A stretch of DNA of 64,000 nt from Cytobacillus oceanisediminis (GCF_003182355.1 NZ_QGTW01000007.1:186001-250000); one strand, 5' to 3'; positions 16,593 to 25,173 are shown, counted from the stretch's first letter. Numbers and translations: made by a program. Notes: generated from the letters alone by a model not told the origin.

Positions 16593-16699
16593 CTAAAGCA
16601 CACAGCGATTAGGCCCAATCTCCAGTTCTTGTTGCTTTTCTGCTTCGCCTTTCATGTAGCCGCGGTTAATCGCTACAATTTCCTCAAAGCCTTCCACTC
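16593..16699 (-). pseudogene. C-terminal remnant of a second YrkH/CstB-like gene
   Basis: The minus strand encodes about 34 residues reading GFEEIVAINRGYMKG... EAEKQQELEIGPNRCVL then stop. This matches the C-terminus of the intact YrkH at 14072 ([14 protein letters not shown]). Nothing else of the gene is left: the frame is cut on its 5' side exactly where a fragment of dispersed repeat A begins (16690). Confidence 0.82.
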
Positions 16700-16742
16700 A
16701 ACCCAACAGGGTACCAAAATCAACAATAAGCTTTACACAGCC
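16690..16742 (+). repeat. Dispersed repeat family A, 3' fragment
   Basis: CCTTCCACTCAACCCAACAGGG then TACCAAAATCAACAATAAGC corresponds to the right end of copy 1 (CTTCCGCTCCAATCAACAGG, GTGCCAAAATCAGCAGTAAGC). It adjoins the truncated yrkH-like remnant. Confidence 0.7.
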
Positions 16743-16751
16743 AATAAATAA

Positions 16752-16776
16752 AAAGACACCCCAAATGAGGTGTCTT
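16752..16776 (-). terminator. Terminator after the HesB-like gene
   Basis: AAAGACACC / GGTGTCTTT stem with T runs on both sides; 12 bp past the minus-strand stop codon of the HesB-like selenoprotein gene. Confidence 0.88.
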
Positions 16777-16787
16777 TTGCATGCTGC

Positions 16788-17075
16788 TTAGCAGCAATCA
16801 CTTTCATTGCCTAACAGGACAAGGCCTTTTCTCTGCTTATCGTGCTCAAGAGTCATGCCTTCTGTGGAAGATTTTATTTCCGGGTCAAAGGCAACCTGGA
16901 TTTCATTGATTGTTTCTAATATATCGTCTGCTTCCGGCTCATCCAGAGCCAGTCCAATCTGTGGGCCTCCTCAGCCATAGCCTGCAAAATAAACTCTAAT
17001 ACCGCCCGCATTTTTTTCCTGCAGGACTTGTTTCAGCAGGTCACGAGCTTCGTCTGTAATTTTCAAGACGTTCAT
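16788..17075 (-). CDS. HesB-like selenoprotein with in-frame TGA (Sec35)
   Basis: A 96-codon frame, intact except for one TGA at codon 35 (16971-16973). It starts MNVLKITDEARDLLKQVL, continues RVYFAGYG-[TGA]-GGPQIGLALDEPE and ends GNESDCC. This is the small HesB/IscA-like family in which a Cys or selenocysteine sits in the G-x-G-(C/U)-GGP motif and the C-terminus ends CC (known to me as the HesB-related selenoprotein family, TIGR01911). A hairpin 25 nt after the TGA fits a bacterial SECIS. The start codon overlaps the stop of the decayed arsA (ATGA), so it was translationally coupled to arsA. The partner fragments are degraded while this frame is otherwise clean. The alternative is a Cys gene (TGC/TGT) recently inactivated by a nonsense change. 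The cellular role is not known; iron-sulfur or metalloid handling is inferred. Confidence 0.8.
16934..16973 (-). promoter_or_regulatory. Candidate bacterial SECIS element
   Basis: The UGA codon is at 16971-16973. Twenty-five nt later comes the apical loop UGGAU (16941-16945), closed by the 7-bp stem CUGGCUC (16946-16952) / GAGCCGG (16934-16940). The distance (16-37 nt expected), short loop and G within the first two loop bases agree with the published bacterial SECIS consensus. Confidence 0.72.
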
Positions 17076-17935
17076 CCTTTCTTCTCGGATATTTTCAGTA
17101 ATTCGCTATAGCCAATTTGCTCGTCATCTAACCATGGAATAACTGAGGTCCTTCGCAAGTTCATTCGTAACCTTTAGAATCCATTCTTTTCATAAGCGGC
17201 CGTACCAAGCAAAATTGGGTCTTCGGTATCTGCAGCATAGAAACTTTGATTTATGACCCGCCATTTAGGCGGTATATCCGCCCTTTTCAAATCCTCCTGG
17301 AGCCTCGCTGCTTCAAATACAGGGGTTGCTTCTGGAAGTGTAGGAATTACAACCTCTGTTTCTTTATTATTCCTCAATTTAGGCAGCAGCTCTTTTACAC
17401 TTTCAGGAACTTCACCAGTGGATCTCTCAACTCTTTATGATAAGAATGACCGCATTCAGCAGAAGCTGGATATGTCCGGTTGGTTCCGTATCAATAACCA
17501 GCACTTATTCTTTAGCTCTTGCCATACCTCTGCAGAAGCTCTGAACACGTCAATTTCTTCTGTGCATGGGGATTTAAGATCCTGCGATTGCTTCTTCACA
17601 ACTCTGCCGATACCCTGCTCAGTACCTCTTTACGGTATTTTTCCACTTTATACTTTGGATCGATGCTGCTAATTGTTAAATTGCCAAAACTATGCTCATT
17701 GCCAAATATATAGGGCCTTTCCCCATAATAAAATACCATTTTTTTTGCTCTCGTGTAAATCATCCAGTACTGCCTGAAGAGAAGGAATTTCTATTCGATC
17801 CTTTTCCTGTATGATTCCCTACTTAGATGGGTTTTTAGTTAAAAGCTTCCTCAATGATTGCGGACCGATCAATGCCCCGGCGAATTAAGGAACTGCGTCT
17901 CGGGGTATTTCTGCCAATTTAGCCCTCATGGCAGA
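17072..17935 (-). pseudogene. arsA: Decayed arsA (arsenical pump-driving ATPase), second half
   Basis: Fragments in changing minus-strand frames follow the order of ArsA. They are AEIPRDAVP / GPQSLRKLL, then EIPSLQAVLDDLHE with a damaged P-loop, NLTISSIDPKYKVEKYRKEV, DLKSPCTEEIDVF, DTEPTGHIQLLL, GEVPESVKELLPKLRNN, VVIPTLPEATPVFEAARLQE and VIPWLDDEQIGYSELL. These match the second ATPase domain (switch DTAPTGHT and PCTEEIAVF motifs). Several frameshifts and stops separate them, the largest open piece being about 17174-17377. The N-terminal half is missing. The stop codon overlaps the HesB-like start by 4 nt. Confidence 0.85.
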
Positions 17936-18239
17936 AAATAGTGGTTTCGCAGATTTATGTTATTTCTTGATTAATTAAATTTTGGCAGGTTAATCTCCCA
18001 CTTTTAATATCATTTATCAAGTTTTAATCAACAGCCAGATATACAAGCCTGTTTAGGAAATAAATAAAGCAGGAACTGTTAAAATAATTCACATATAAGT
18101 GGTAGGAAAGTCGTATTTGCAATAAACCAATCGTCCAAAAAACGGAATAACCATTGCGTCTTTAAACTTCAAAGGTCTGCCGGAACGGAAGGACATAAAA
18201 TAAGAGCGGCTCCATCATTCGCATAGAATAAAAAAATAA
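17936..18239. other. Gap without recognisable features
   Basis: About 300 bp between the arsA remnant and the arsR promoter. No frame with a ribosome-binding site, no strong hairpin and no repeat copy were seen. It may hold further unrecognisable decay of the arsenic operon. Confidence 0.5.
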
Positions 18240-18315
18240 ATCAGTTTTTTTTGATTTATCTAGTTGCACATTGCCACTATTGGAAGTATAATACCATGTA
18301 TCAAAGGAATTTGAT
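18240..18315 (+). promoter_or_regulatory. arsR promoter with two ArsR-type operators
   Basis: Operator 1 ATCAGTTTTTTTTGAT (18240-18255), -35 TTGCAC (18264-18269), 17-bp spacer, -10 TATAAT (18287-18292), operator 2 ATCAAAGGAATTTGAT (18300-18315). This is the ATCAAA-N4-TTTGAT class known for ArsR/SmtB repressors; autoregulation is expected. The layout duplicates that at 9476-9549. Confidence 0.87.
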
Positions 18316-18331
18316 TTAAGGAGGATTCACT

Positions 18332-18658
18332 ATGGACAAAATAATTCCTTTAAAAGATACTTCACTGGATGAAACTTTTTCTAAATATGAAGCGAAATTT
18401 AAAGCACTTGCTGATCAAAAGCGCCTCCACATTTTGAATCTTCTGTGCAGACAGGAATCCAGCTGTGTTTGCGATTTAAGCGAGCTTATCGAAATGCCAC
18501 AGTCCAAACTGAGCTATCACTTAAAGATTCTTCTTGATGCGGGATTAATTCTAAAAGAGACAAAAGGAACATGGAGCTATTATCGAATCAATCAAGAGGA
18601 AATTAATCATCTGCTTTCTCCAGAGTTATGTTGCTTATTTAGACCTAGCTGCTGTTAG
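18332..18658 (+). CDS. arsR: ArsR-family arsenic-type repressor
   Basis: 108 aa winged helix. FKALADQKRLHILNLL, then SSCVCDLSEL with the Cys-x-Cys of the classical ArsR As(III)/Sb(III) sensor site (ELCVCDL), then the recognition helix MPQSKLSYHLKIL. The C-terminus adds two more Cys pairs (ELCCLF and PSCC), which could widen the ligand set. Metalloid binding would release it from the operators in its own promoter. AAGGAGG precedes ATG 18332. Any pump gene downstream is gone; only the remnant arsA and the HesB-like gene lie upstream in opposite orientation. Confidence 0.92.
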   Translation: MDKIIPLKDTSLDETFSKYEAKFKALADQKRLHILNLLCRQESSCVCDLSELIEMPQSKLSYHLKILLDAGLILKETKGTWSYYRINQEEINHLLSPELCCLFRPSCC

Positions 18659-18681
18659 GTTCTAAATTTTTTAGTTATTAC

Positions 18682-18697
18682 ATCAATTTTTTTTGAT
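18682..18697. promoter_or_regulatory. Stray ArsR-type operator downstream of arsR
   Basis: ATCAATTTTTTTTGAT, identical to the two sites at 9476 and 9602, 24 bp past the arsR stop with no recognisable regulated gene after it. It may mark the promoter of a lost gene. Confidence 0.55.
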
Positions 18698-18933
18698 TTT
18701 CCAACTCTGGGGATGCAAGCTGCCAGAGGTCATTTTTTATTAAATCTATTTTCCGTAAATAGCTGGTGATCGCCTTTATTGCTTCTATGATCACCATGTC
18801 GACAATAGCTGGATTTATATTTTATCTAGCCTAAACCAAGTTTGATAAATTACTTATCCATTCTTCTATCAAACCTGATTCAAATTGAATATATATAAAA
18901 AGTAACGACTAAAACATACTGGAGTGGATGAGA

Positions 18934-19341
18934 ATGCAGAAAGACACCACCCCTAAAGAAAAAACCGGATATCAGTATACTGAACTGGAAGAAATGAAAT
19001 CAAGCCTTAAAGAACAGGCGGCAGCCGCTGTGTGGATTCAAACAGTTGGTCTTATTGCAGAAGCAATTATTATCTCCAGGCTCCTTGCAATAAGTGAGGA
19101 ATCAGAAGGAGAAAATAAAATTGTAACGGGTATTTGGATTCAGGCTATTGGACAATTGCTTGAGGCAATTGGAGTAACCAGACAATTAACTACAGAAGAT
19201 CAGAAATTGCTTTTAATGGCACAAAGAACAACTGTTAATGGTGATTGGCTTCAATCAATTGGTGCTGCAGTGGAAGCTCTTGGAGGAGAACGGGTAATTG
19301 CAGTAGAGATGGAGGAAAATGGAGTATCCCTTGTTCCCTGA
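18934..19341 (+). CDS. DUF6944-like repetitive protein
   Basis: About 135 aa built of three copies of a W-(I/L)-Q-(T/A/S)-(V/I)-G-x-x-x-E-A unit: WIQTVGLIAEAI, WIQAIGQLLEAIGVTRQL and WLQSIGAAVEALGGERVI. It fits the DUF6944 family of repetitive Bacillaceae proteins of unknown function. No signal peptide. GGAG lies 9 nt before ATG 18934; the ATG at 18928 is too close to it. Followed by a strong terminator, so monocistronic. Confidence 0.78.
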   Translation: MQKDTTPKEKTGYQYTELEEMKSSLKEQAAAAVWIQTVGLIAEAIIISRLLAISEESEGENKIVTGIWIQAIGQLLEAIGVTRQLTTEDQKLLLMAQRTTVNGDWLQSIGAAVEALGGERVIAVEMEENGVSLVP

Positions 19342-19371
19342 CTTTTCCAAAAAACTTATGTATAAGACAAC

Positions 19372-19405
19372 AAAAAACTGTTCATCCCATCTGAACAGTT
19401 TTTTT
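19372..19405 (+). terminator. Rho-independent terminator
   Basis: AAAACTGTTCA / TGAACAGTTTT stem, short loop, then a T run; ends the DUF6944-like gene. Confidence 0.9.
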
Positions 19406-19414
19406 CTGGCCATA

Positions 19415-19735
19415 TTAATGAGATAAGTGTTCAATAGCCTGTTTTAAGTTCGCGTAGATTGGTATTTCATCAAGCCTTACTCCACTTTCAGCAAATGATT
19501 TGCTTAGCTCTGTCCTAATTCCCGTTACAAGCGGAGATACTCCGAGCAATTTGAGGCTCCTTACCAACTTTTGAAGGGTTTCAATCACCAATGGAGTTGC
19601 CATGTATACATCTGAAACATCTAAAACGCCTGCTCAGATGTATTTTGCAAAATAGAACTGCTGGATAACTCTTGTATTTTTCCCTGCTCCATGTCTTCAT
19701 CTCCGTCCAGAATGAGGATTCCCGCTATAGCATTT
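19415..19735 (-). pseudogene. Remnant of an RsbR-like STAS domain gene
   Basis: The minus strand reads INAIAGILILDGDEDMEQGK then, after a one-base frame change near 19620, GVLDVSDVYMATPLVIETLQ and LKLLGVSPLVTGIRTELSKS. This is the STAS-domain order of RsbR-type stressosome proteins (phosphorylatable positions near D-x-S-D and TGIR-x-E). The N-terminal globin-like half and the start are missing. The longest open piece is 19415-19603. Confidence 0.72.
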
Positions 19736-19856
19736 ATAATTTACCCCAAAACGCCAGAATGAAAATAAAATTTTACAATTGAGGGTACTTCCCCCAAACT
19801 TATCTCCTTTTTTAATAGAAAACGAATCACAATAAGTTGCGATTCGTCCTCAATTC

Positions 19857-21269
19857 TTATAGATATTTCCTGTGAATACTTTTCCCATCATAGGTAAAAA
19901 GCATGTTTTTGCCTTCGACGATCGTTTCCATATGGACACTGCGGCCCCATAGCTGCTGGACGTAAGGGAGCACCTTTTCAAGATATTTCAGGTCAAGCTC
20001 AACGCCTTCAAACCAATGCTTTAAGTAGAGTTCTCCATTTTTCATATAATCACCGTCATTGACTGTCAGATATGGGAAGCCTCCATTTACGCGCATGCTG
20101 ACAAGCTGATCACGGACATGCTCCCATTGCTTGTCAACAACTTTATAATCCTTGCCCTGCTTTTGGAAAAGATACATATCTTCCCTCATTACAAGATCCT
20201 TTGTTAAGTAATTCCGCAAAAAGGAAATGTCCGACTCAATTTCACGTACCTCGAACATCTTCTCACGGCCGGATCCCGGCTCTACACCGTGCCTCTTCAT
20301 TTCTTCAGTCGGGTTGTCGTATCTTTCTTCAATATCCTCGAAAATTTTAAGGCCAAGATAATATGGATTAATTCCGGTTCTTGACGGCTGCACAACCCCT
20401 GCATTCAGTTTGGCAAATTCAAGCGCTTCTGCAGATGTCAAATCCATTTCTCTCAAAATCCGCTGATGCCAATACGAAGCCCAGCCTTCGTTCATGATTT
20501 TTGTTTCGAGCTGCGGCCAAAAATAAAGCATTTCTTCCCGCATCATCGTTAGGATATCCCGCTGCCAATCGGTAAGCTCTCTGCTGTAGCTTTCTATGAA
20601 CAGAAGCAAATCCTTTTCCGGTTTTGGCGGGAACTTTTTTTTCTTCTTTTTGGGCTCAGATTTATTATTTCGTTCATCGAGACCCCATAAATCATCATAT
20701 GGAGTTGATGCTGATGTATCGCCGCTGCTTTCATATTCATCTTCCATATTCCACGCCAGCTTTGGCCTCATTAGCGATGGGTCGATATGCTCTTCAATAG
20801 CGAGCACTGCATCCAGGAAGGTTTCAACCTCTTTCTTTCCAAACTCGATTTCATATTGCCTGATTCTCTCCGCAGTTGCTGCCATGCTTTCCACCATGTC
20901 GCGCTTTGTGTTTTGGAATCGGACATTATTTTTAAAGAAATCACAATGAGCTAAGACGTGAGCGACAATTAATTTGTTCTGGATGAGCGAGTTGGAATCA
21001 AGCAAAAAGGCGTAACAAGGGTTCGAATTGATCACCAGCTCATAGATTTTCGATAATCCCAAATCGTAATGCAGCTTCATTTTATGGAACTGTTTTCCAA
21101 AACTCCAATGTGAAAATCTCGTCGGCATTCCATAAGCGCCAAAAGTATAAATAATTTCCGCAGGACATATCTCATATCGCATTGGGTAATAATCCAAGCC
21201 AAAGCCATTTGCAATTTCAGTAATTTCCTGAATGGCATATTCCAGTGATTTATTATTGTCTTCCCGCAT
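19857..21269 (-). CDS. spoVR: Stage V sporulation protein R (SpoVR family)
   Basis: About 470 aa, family-typical full length. Family segments: [18 protein letters not shown] near the N-terminus, the His-bearing [31 protein letters not shown], and [17 protein letters not shown] near the C-terminus. Needed for normal spore cortex formation in B. subtilis; mechanism unknown. It often works with the YhbH/YeaH and PrkA proteins, both of which also appear near the right edge of this window. ATG 21269 is chosen, with GGGGGAG upstream, over an overlapping GTG. Confidence 0.95.
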   Translation of the reverse strand: MREDNNKSLEYAIQEITEIANGFGLDYYPMRYEICPAEIIYTFGAYGMPTRFSHWSFGKQFHKMKLHYDLGLSKIYELVINSNPCYAFLLDSNSLIQNKLIVAHVLAHCDFFKNNVRFQNTKRDMVESMAATAERIRQYEIEFGKKEVETFLDAVLAIEEHIDPSLMRPKLAWNMEDEYESSGDTSASTPYDDLWGLDERNNKSEPKKKKKKFPPKPEKDLLLFIESYSRELTDWQRDILTMMREEMLYFWPQLETKIMNEGWASYWHQRILREMDLTSAEALEFAKLNAGVVQPSRTGINPYYLGLKIFEDIEERYDNPTEEMKRHGVEPGSGREKMFEVREIESDISFLRNYLTKDLVMREDMYLFQKQGKDYKVVDKQWEHVRDQLVSMRVNGGFPYLTVNDGDYMKNGELYLKHWFEGVELDLKYLEKVLPYVQQLWGRSVHMETIVEGKNMLFTYDGKSIHRKYL

Positions 21270-21377
21270 TGCCACTCCCCCTTTTAGTCCTTAACATAAT
21301 CTATGAACAAAACGGGGGATTGATGATTAGTCTCTTTCGAAAGCATGTGTGAAGATTATTAGTTGATATATTAAATA

Positions 21378-21570
21378 AAGGCTTTGTTAAAATTGTGTGT
21401 TGATTTCCGCTGCAGGCACCCGCTTTCCGGTGTCTCCCTTGGGTATGTTTTTCCTGCAGGACTTTGAATAAGCATCCTTGAATAAGGAAATGCGAATGAA
21501 TTTTCGAGGATCTCAGGCCTTCCTCTCCAATCAACACGGTGCTAAATCAGCAATTAGCATTAACACTGCT
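21378..21570 (+). repeat. Dispersed repeat family A, copy 2
   Basis: Same order as copy 1: AAGGCTTTGTTAAAATTG, GTTGATTTCCGCTGCAGG, GAATAAGCATCCTTGAA, TTTTCGAGGATC, CCTCTCCAATCAACACGG, GCTAAATCAGCAATTAGC. Shorter in the GC-rich middle. It fills the gap between spoVR and the PepSY genes. Confidence 0.75.
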
Positions 21571-21584
21571 AAAATAAAAATAAA

Positions 21585-21612
21585 GAAAAGCGGGCTTTCT
21601 TCATCCCGCTTT
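21585..21612 (-). terminator. Terminator of the ykoGHIJ-type operon
   Basis: AAAGCGGG / CCCGCTTT stem with T-rich flank on the minus strand, right after the last PepSY gene. Confidence 0.85.
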
Positions 21613-21628
21613 CCATCTATTAATGTCC

Positions 21629-22174
21629 CTAGTCATCAATTTCCACTTTTAACACTTTGCCGGTTGAAGCATCAATATCTACCTCAGTTTTACCTTGGCT
21701 TGTACGCAGCTGAATATCATAAATTACATTGCCGTCGTCTTCATCTTTTTCGATTTCTTTAACTATCCCGTTTACTTCCTTTTCTGCTATTTCAATGGCC
21801 TTTTTAGTAGAAATTATATTTTTTCCATCCATTTGATTATCATCCTTACCATCTTCATCATCCCAATCTTCATCGGTTGAAATGATTTTTCCAGTTAAAG
21901 CATCTATGTGGATGTCATATTCAACTTGCCCATTCTCAATATCGATATCGTAATACTTTTTTCCATTTTCTCTCTCTATTTCAATACTTTCAATCTGTCC
22001 ATCAGCTGTGGAAAGTGCAATCTTTTGAGCTTCTTCTACTGTAATCAAATCCTGGCTGCTCTCGATTTTATTTGCGCTGTTCATTTTTGTATCAGTATTG
22101 GCCGCTCCGGCTGCAACCGCACCGCCTAACAAAACAGCTCCTGCAAAAGAAATCACTAATAATTTTTTATTCAT
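21629..22174 (-). CDS. ykoJ: PepSY-domain exported protein (YkoJ-like)
   Basis: 181 aa. Signal peptide (MNKKLLVISFAGAVLLGG, Ala-rich cleavage region), then two PepSY repeats, each with an (I/V)xxxxAxxIA helix and a YDI-type strand (EEAQKIALSTADGQIESIEI; KKAIEIAEKEVNGIVKEIEK), ending DASTGKVLKVEIDD. PepSY domains are thought to inhibit or regulate peptidases in the envelope. It is last in a four-gene set with the layout of B. subtilis ykoGHIJ. Confidence 0.88.
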   Translation of the reverse strand: MNKKLLVISFAGAVLLGGAVAAGAANTDTKMNSANKIESSQDLITVEEAQKIALSTADGQIESIEIERENGKKYYDIDIENGQVEYDIHIDALTGKIISTDEDWDDEDGKDDNQMDGKNIISTKKAIEIAEKEVNGIVKEIEKDEDDGNVIYDIQLRTSQGKTEVDIDASTGKVLKVEIDD

Positions 22175-22264
22175 TACTCTTCCTCCTTTTTTCTTCGCTA
22201 CATAAACAATATAACCTCGGTAGATTAGAGAAAAAGAATAAGAAGATTAGAATTTGATGAGAAT

Positions 22265-22957
22265 TTAGTCATCCCAAGTAACAGACATGACTTCTCCCGT
22301 AATTGCATTGATTTGGACAACCGCTTCCCTGCTATCAGCTGTCTCAATTTCCACCAGGTAATAAGAAGCATTTTCCGTGACTTCAAAATCAACACCATCC
22401 ACTTCTCCCGGTAACTCCTTCAAAGCAATTTGGGCAGCTTCTTTTTCTGTCAGCCTTTTAGAAACAGGCTCTGTTACTATTTGCCGTGTCAAAATTTCAC
22501 CGCTTAAGGCATCGATAATAATCTTCACCTTCTGATTATCCTCCTGTAAGACAGCTTGAAAAGTTGTTTTTTCATTTTCTGACACCCTTTTTAAAGAAAC
22601 CAGCTTACCTTTTTCTTCAGCTTGGATTATCTCTATAACTTTTTCTTTCTTTAATGTTTTTTGACCATTGTGGGGAGATATTTCTTCAAATTTCTCAAAA
22701 GAAATAATTTCTCCTCTGCTTGCATTTAGCTTTATCCGGTAAATCCCCTGACTCTTCTGCAGCTCGATCCAATAAGAGCCGCTTTCTTTTTTAATATCCA
22801 GCACCTCTCCCTGATACCGCTCCTCAATTAAAGCTGTTGCCTCTTTTTCTGTTAAAGGTTCTGAAGTTGACTCACCGCCCAACTGCTTTGCTGCAGCTGC
22901 GAGAATAGCGGCTAGAAACAGGCCGCCAACTGCCAAATATATAGGCTTAAACTTCAT
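22265..22957 (-). CDS. ykoI: PepSY-domain membrane-anchored protein (YkoI-like)
   Basis: 230 aa. N-terminal membrane anchor (PIYLAVGGLFLAAILAAAA) and three PepSY-like repeats, the last one best conserved (LTEKEAAQIALKELPGEVDG through INAITGEVMSVTWDD). Extracytoplasmic. It lies between the kinase gene and the second PepSY gene, suggesting an envelope signal handled by the sensor. Confidence 0.88.
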   Translation of the reverse strand: MKFKPIYLAVGGLFLAAILAAAAKQLGGESTSEPLTEKEATALIEERYQGEVLDIKKESGSYWIELQKSQGIYRIKLNASRGEIISFEKFEEISPHNGQKTLKKEKVIEIIQAEEKGKLVSLKRVSENEKTTFQAVLQEDNQKVKIIIDALSGEILTRQIVTEPVSKRLTEKEAAQIALKELPGEVDGVDFEVTENASYYLVEIETADSREAVVQINAITGEVMSVTWDD

Positions 22958-23026
22958 TTTTTACACCTCTCCACTTTTCTTTAACTCTATTATCCAACAG
23001 GAAAATGAGAAAAGGATGGGATTGAA

Positions 23027-24382
23027 TTAAGTTATTTTTAAAAATAGGGTTACAGCCGTTCCTTCACCTTCTGTGCTTTCAAGCTTGATCCGGACTGCGA
23101 TTGCTTCGGCTATTTCTTTGGCTATTGACAGGCCGATTCCAGAACCGCCTGTTTTTCTATTTCTTGCCTTATCCACCCGGTAAAAACGATCAAATACTTT
23201 CGGCAATTCGTCCCCAGGAATGCCTATGCCACGATCCTTTATACGGATATAAGCTTCATATTCCTTTATTCCTGCCGAAACGGTGATAACATCATCACTA
23301 TACTTCCGGGCATTATCAAAGAAAATAAACAACAATTGCTTCAACTTATTCTCATCAGTTTGAACGAACGTGACACCTTCAATATCCGCTTCTAAATCAA
23401 TCGTTCTCTTATAGACCTCCCCATATGTCCTGATTATTTGCCGTAAGAAACCTTTAAGATCAATTGATTTTATGTACAGCTTATGTTGTTCATCATGCCT
23501 CGCAAGCAACAGCAGCTGCTCTGTCATTTCCCTCATTCTAATCGCTTCCGAATGAATGGCATCAATTGATTCATTAAATAAACTTGGTTCTTTTAAGCCT
23601 CTTCTTTTGAGCAAGCTTGAATAACTTTCTATGACTGTTAACGGTGTTTTTAATTCATGCGAAGCATTCGAAACAAACTGTTTTTGTTTTTCGAAATTGG
23701 CTTCCAGCAAGTCGATCATATGGTTAAAGGTTTCACCCATCTGATACAGCTCATCTTTCGATTTTCCTTCCAAAGTTAACCGTTTGAATTGTCCGCTTTC
23801 CCGTATCTCCCTCATGGTAGTGGTCATTGAGGTAACTGGATTCGTAATAATTTTGCTGAGAAATGCACTTGAAACCAAAACCGGTATCATAGCTAGAAGT
23901 GTGACAGACCCTAGAACAATCCGAAGAGTCTTTAATATCCCCGCTGCTGTCTCCATACTCCTTGTTAGCTGCAGGTTGCCAATTGCTCCATCTGGAAGAA
24001 CGATCGGCACTGATGATAAAACATATAAGCTATTATCCTGTTCTAAGGTACTTATAACTTCCCCATTAAAAAATTCTGCTTGATCTCGGCTGAGTTCTTG
24101 TTCATCTGAAGAAGTTACTGCAGAGATCACCTTGCGATCTTCCGCAACGATTCTTACCATTCCATTTACAGGCACAAATGCCCTCAGCAGATCATCTTCC
24201 GGAACAGTTCCCATTGATTCATGGGCAATTGCAGTGATTTTATGTATTTCATTCGAAATGGAGGTATATTCATTTTCAAAAATTAGTCTGCTAAAAAAGA
24301 CATATACAGAGATATTCATTAAAATCAGAAGAAAAGCGAAGAGGACAGAAGTGTATAAATTAATTTTTTTACGAAGGTTCAT
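23027..24382 (-). CDS. ykoH: Sensor histidine kinase (YkoH-like)
   Basis: 451 aa. TM1 about 12-32, extracytoplasmic sensor, TM2 about 165-187, HAMP, then HisKA with FVSNASHELKTPLTVIESY and HATPase_c with FDNARKYSD, DRGIGIPGDELP, and GGSGIGLSIAKEI. Its ATG overlaps the upstream regulator stop by 4 nt (ATGA), so the pair is translationally coupled. Gene order RR-HK-PepSY-PepSY matches ykoGHIJ. Confidence 0.93.
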   Translation of the reverse strand: MNLRKKINLYTSVLFAFLLILMNISVYVFFSRLIFENEYTSISNEIHKITAIAHESMGTVPEDDLLRAFVPVNGMVRIVAEDRKVISAVTSSDEQELSRDQAEFFNGEVISTLEQDNSLYVLSSVPIVLPDGAIGNLQLTRSMETAAGILKTLRIVLGSVTLLAMIPVLVSSAFLSKIITNPVTSMTTTMREIRESGQFKRLTLEGKSKDELYQMGETFNHMIDLLEANFEKQKQFVSNASHELKTPLTVIESYSSLLKRRGLKEPSLFNESIDAIHSEAIRMREMTEQLLLLARHDEQHKLYIKSIDLKGFLRQIIRTYGEVYKRTIDLEADIEGVTFVQTDENKLKQLLFIFFDNARKYSDDVITVSAGIKEYEAYIRIKDRGIGIPGDELPKVFDRFYRVDKARNRKTGGSGIGLSIAKEIAEAIAVRIKLESTEGEGTAVTLFLKIT

Positions 24383-25080
24383 TTTGTCTCCTTTAGGACA
24401 TATCCAACACCGCGGATTGTATGGATAAGAGGGGGCATATCAGGCATGTCTATTTTTTTGCGGAGATATCTGATATACACATCAACGACGTTTGTATCTC
24501 CCAAGAAGTCATACCCCCACACCGCTTCTAAGATTTGCTCCCTGTTCAAAACCTGCCTTTTATTGCTAAGCAGATAAACCAGCAGATCAAACTCTCTCGG
24601 TGTCAGTTCAATTTGCCTATTTCCCCGAATGACTTCTCTTGTCTTCTCATTCAGCTTTAAATTGGCTATAGTAAAACGATCATTGCCTTCTGCCTTTTCA
24701 GCCTCAGCCCTGACCCTTAAAGCTGCGCGGATTCTGGCAAGGAGTTCTTCAATTTGGAAGGGCTTTGTAATATAGTCATTTGCACCTAAATCTAAACCGG
24801 ATACTTTATCCTCTACTGAACTTTTAGCGGTCAGAAGCAAAACTGGCGTTTGTTTATCTTTACTGCGGATTCTGCGGAGAACTTCTATTCCGCTTATACC
24901 CGGAAGCATAATATCCAATATAATCAAGTCCCAGCTGCTGCTCCTGTATAAATCCAGAGCATGCGGCCCATCTATTGCTTTTGTAACACTATAGCCCTCA
25001 AATTCAAGTTCGATTTCTAAAAGCCTTGCTATTTTTACTTCATCCTCGGCAACTAGAATTGATTCCTTCAATGATTCCAC
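24379..25080 (-). CDS. ykoG: OmpR-family response regulator (YkoG-like)
   Basis: 233 aa. Receiver with LVAEDEVKIARLLE acidic pair, phospho-acceptor Asp in WDLIILDIMLPG, Lys in YITKPFQIEE; winged-helix output with ELTPREFDLLVYLL and VVDVYIRYLRKKID. First gene of the four-gene operon; likely controls the PepSY genes it is transcribed with. Confidence 0.94.
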   Translation of the reverse strand: MESLKESILVAEDEVKIARLLEIELEFEGYSVTKAIDGPHALDLYRSSSWDLIILDIMLPGISGIEVLRRIRSKDKQTPVLLLTAKSSVEDKVSGLDLGANDYITKPFQIEELLARIRAALRVRAEAEKAEGNDRFTIANLKLNEKTREVIRGNRQIELTPREFDLLVYLLSNKRQVLNREQILEAVWGYDFLGDTNVVDVYIRYLRKKIDMPDMPPLIHTIRGVGYVLKETK

Positions 25081-25173
25081 TTCCCCATTTTGAATTATCT
25101 ATACCTAAAGATTATCAGAATTTTCAAGTTAAATCATTATTAAGGTGAAAGAGGAAAGCTTACTGATCCATCT

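Noticed and set aside
17253..17672. 139-codon plus-strand frame
   Set aside because: Antisense to the arsA remnant, whose ArsA motifs are on the other strand.
18763..18834. Hydrophobic 23-codon stretch ending a frame (LVIAFIASMITMS...)
   Set aside because: Could be a permease remnant after arsR, but too short to assign.
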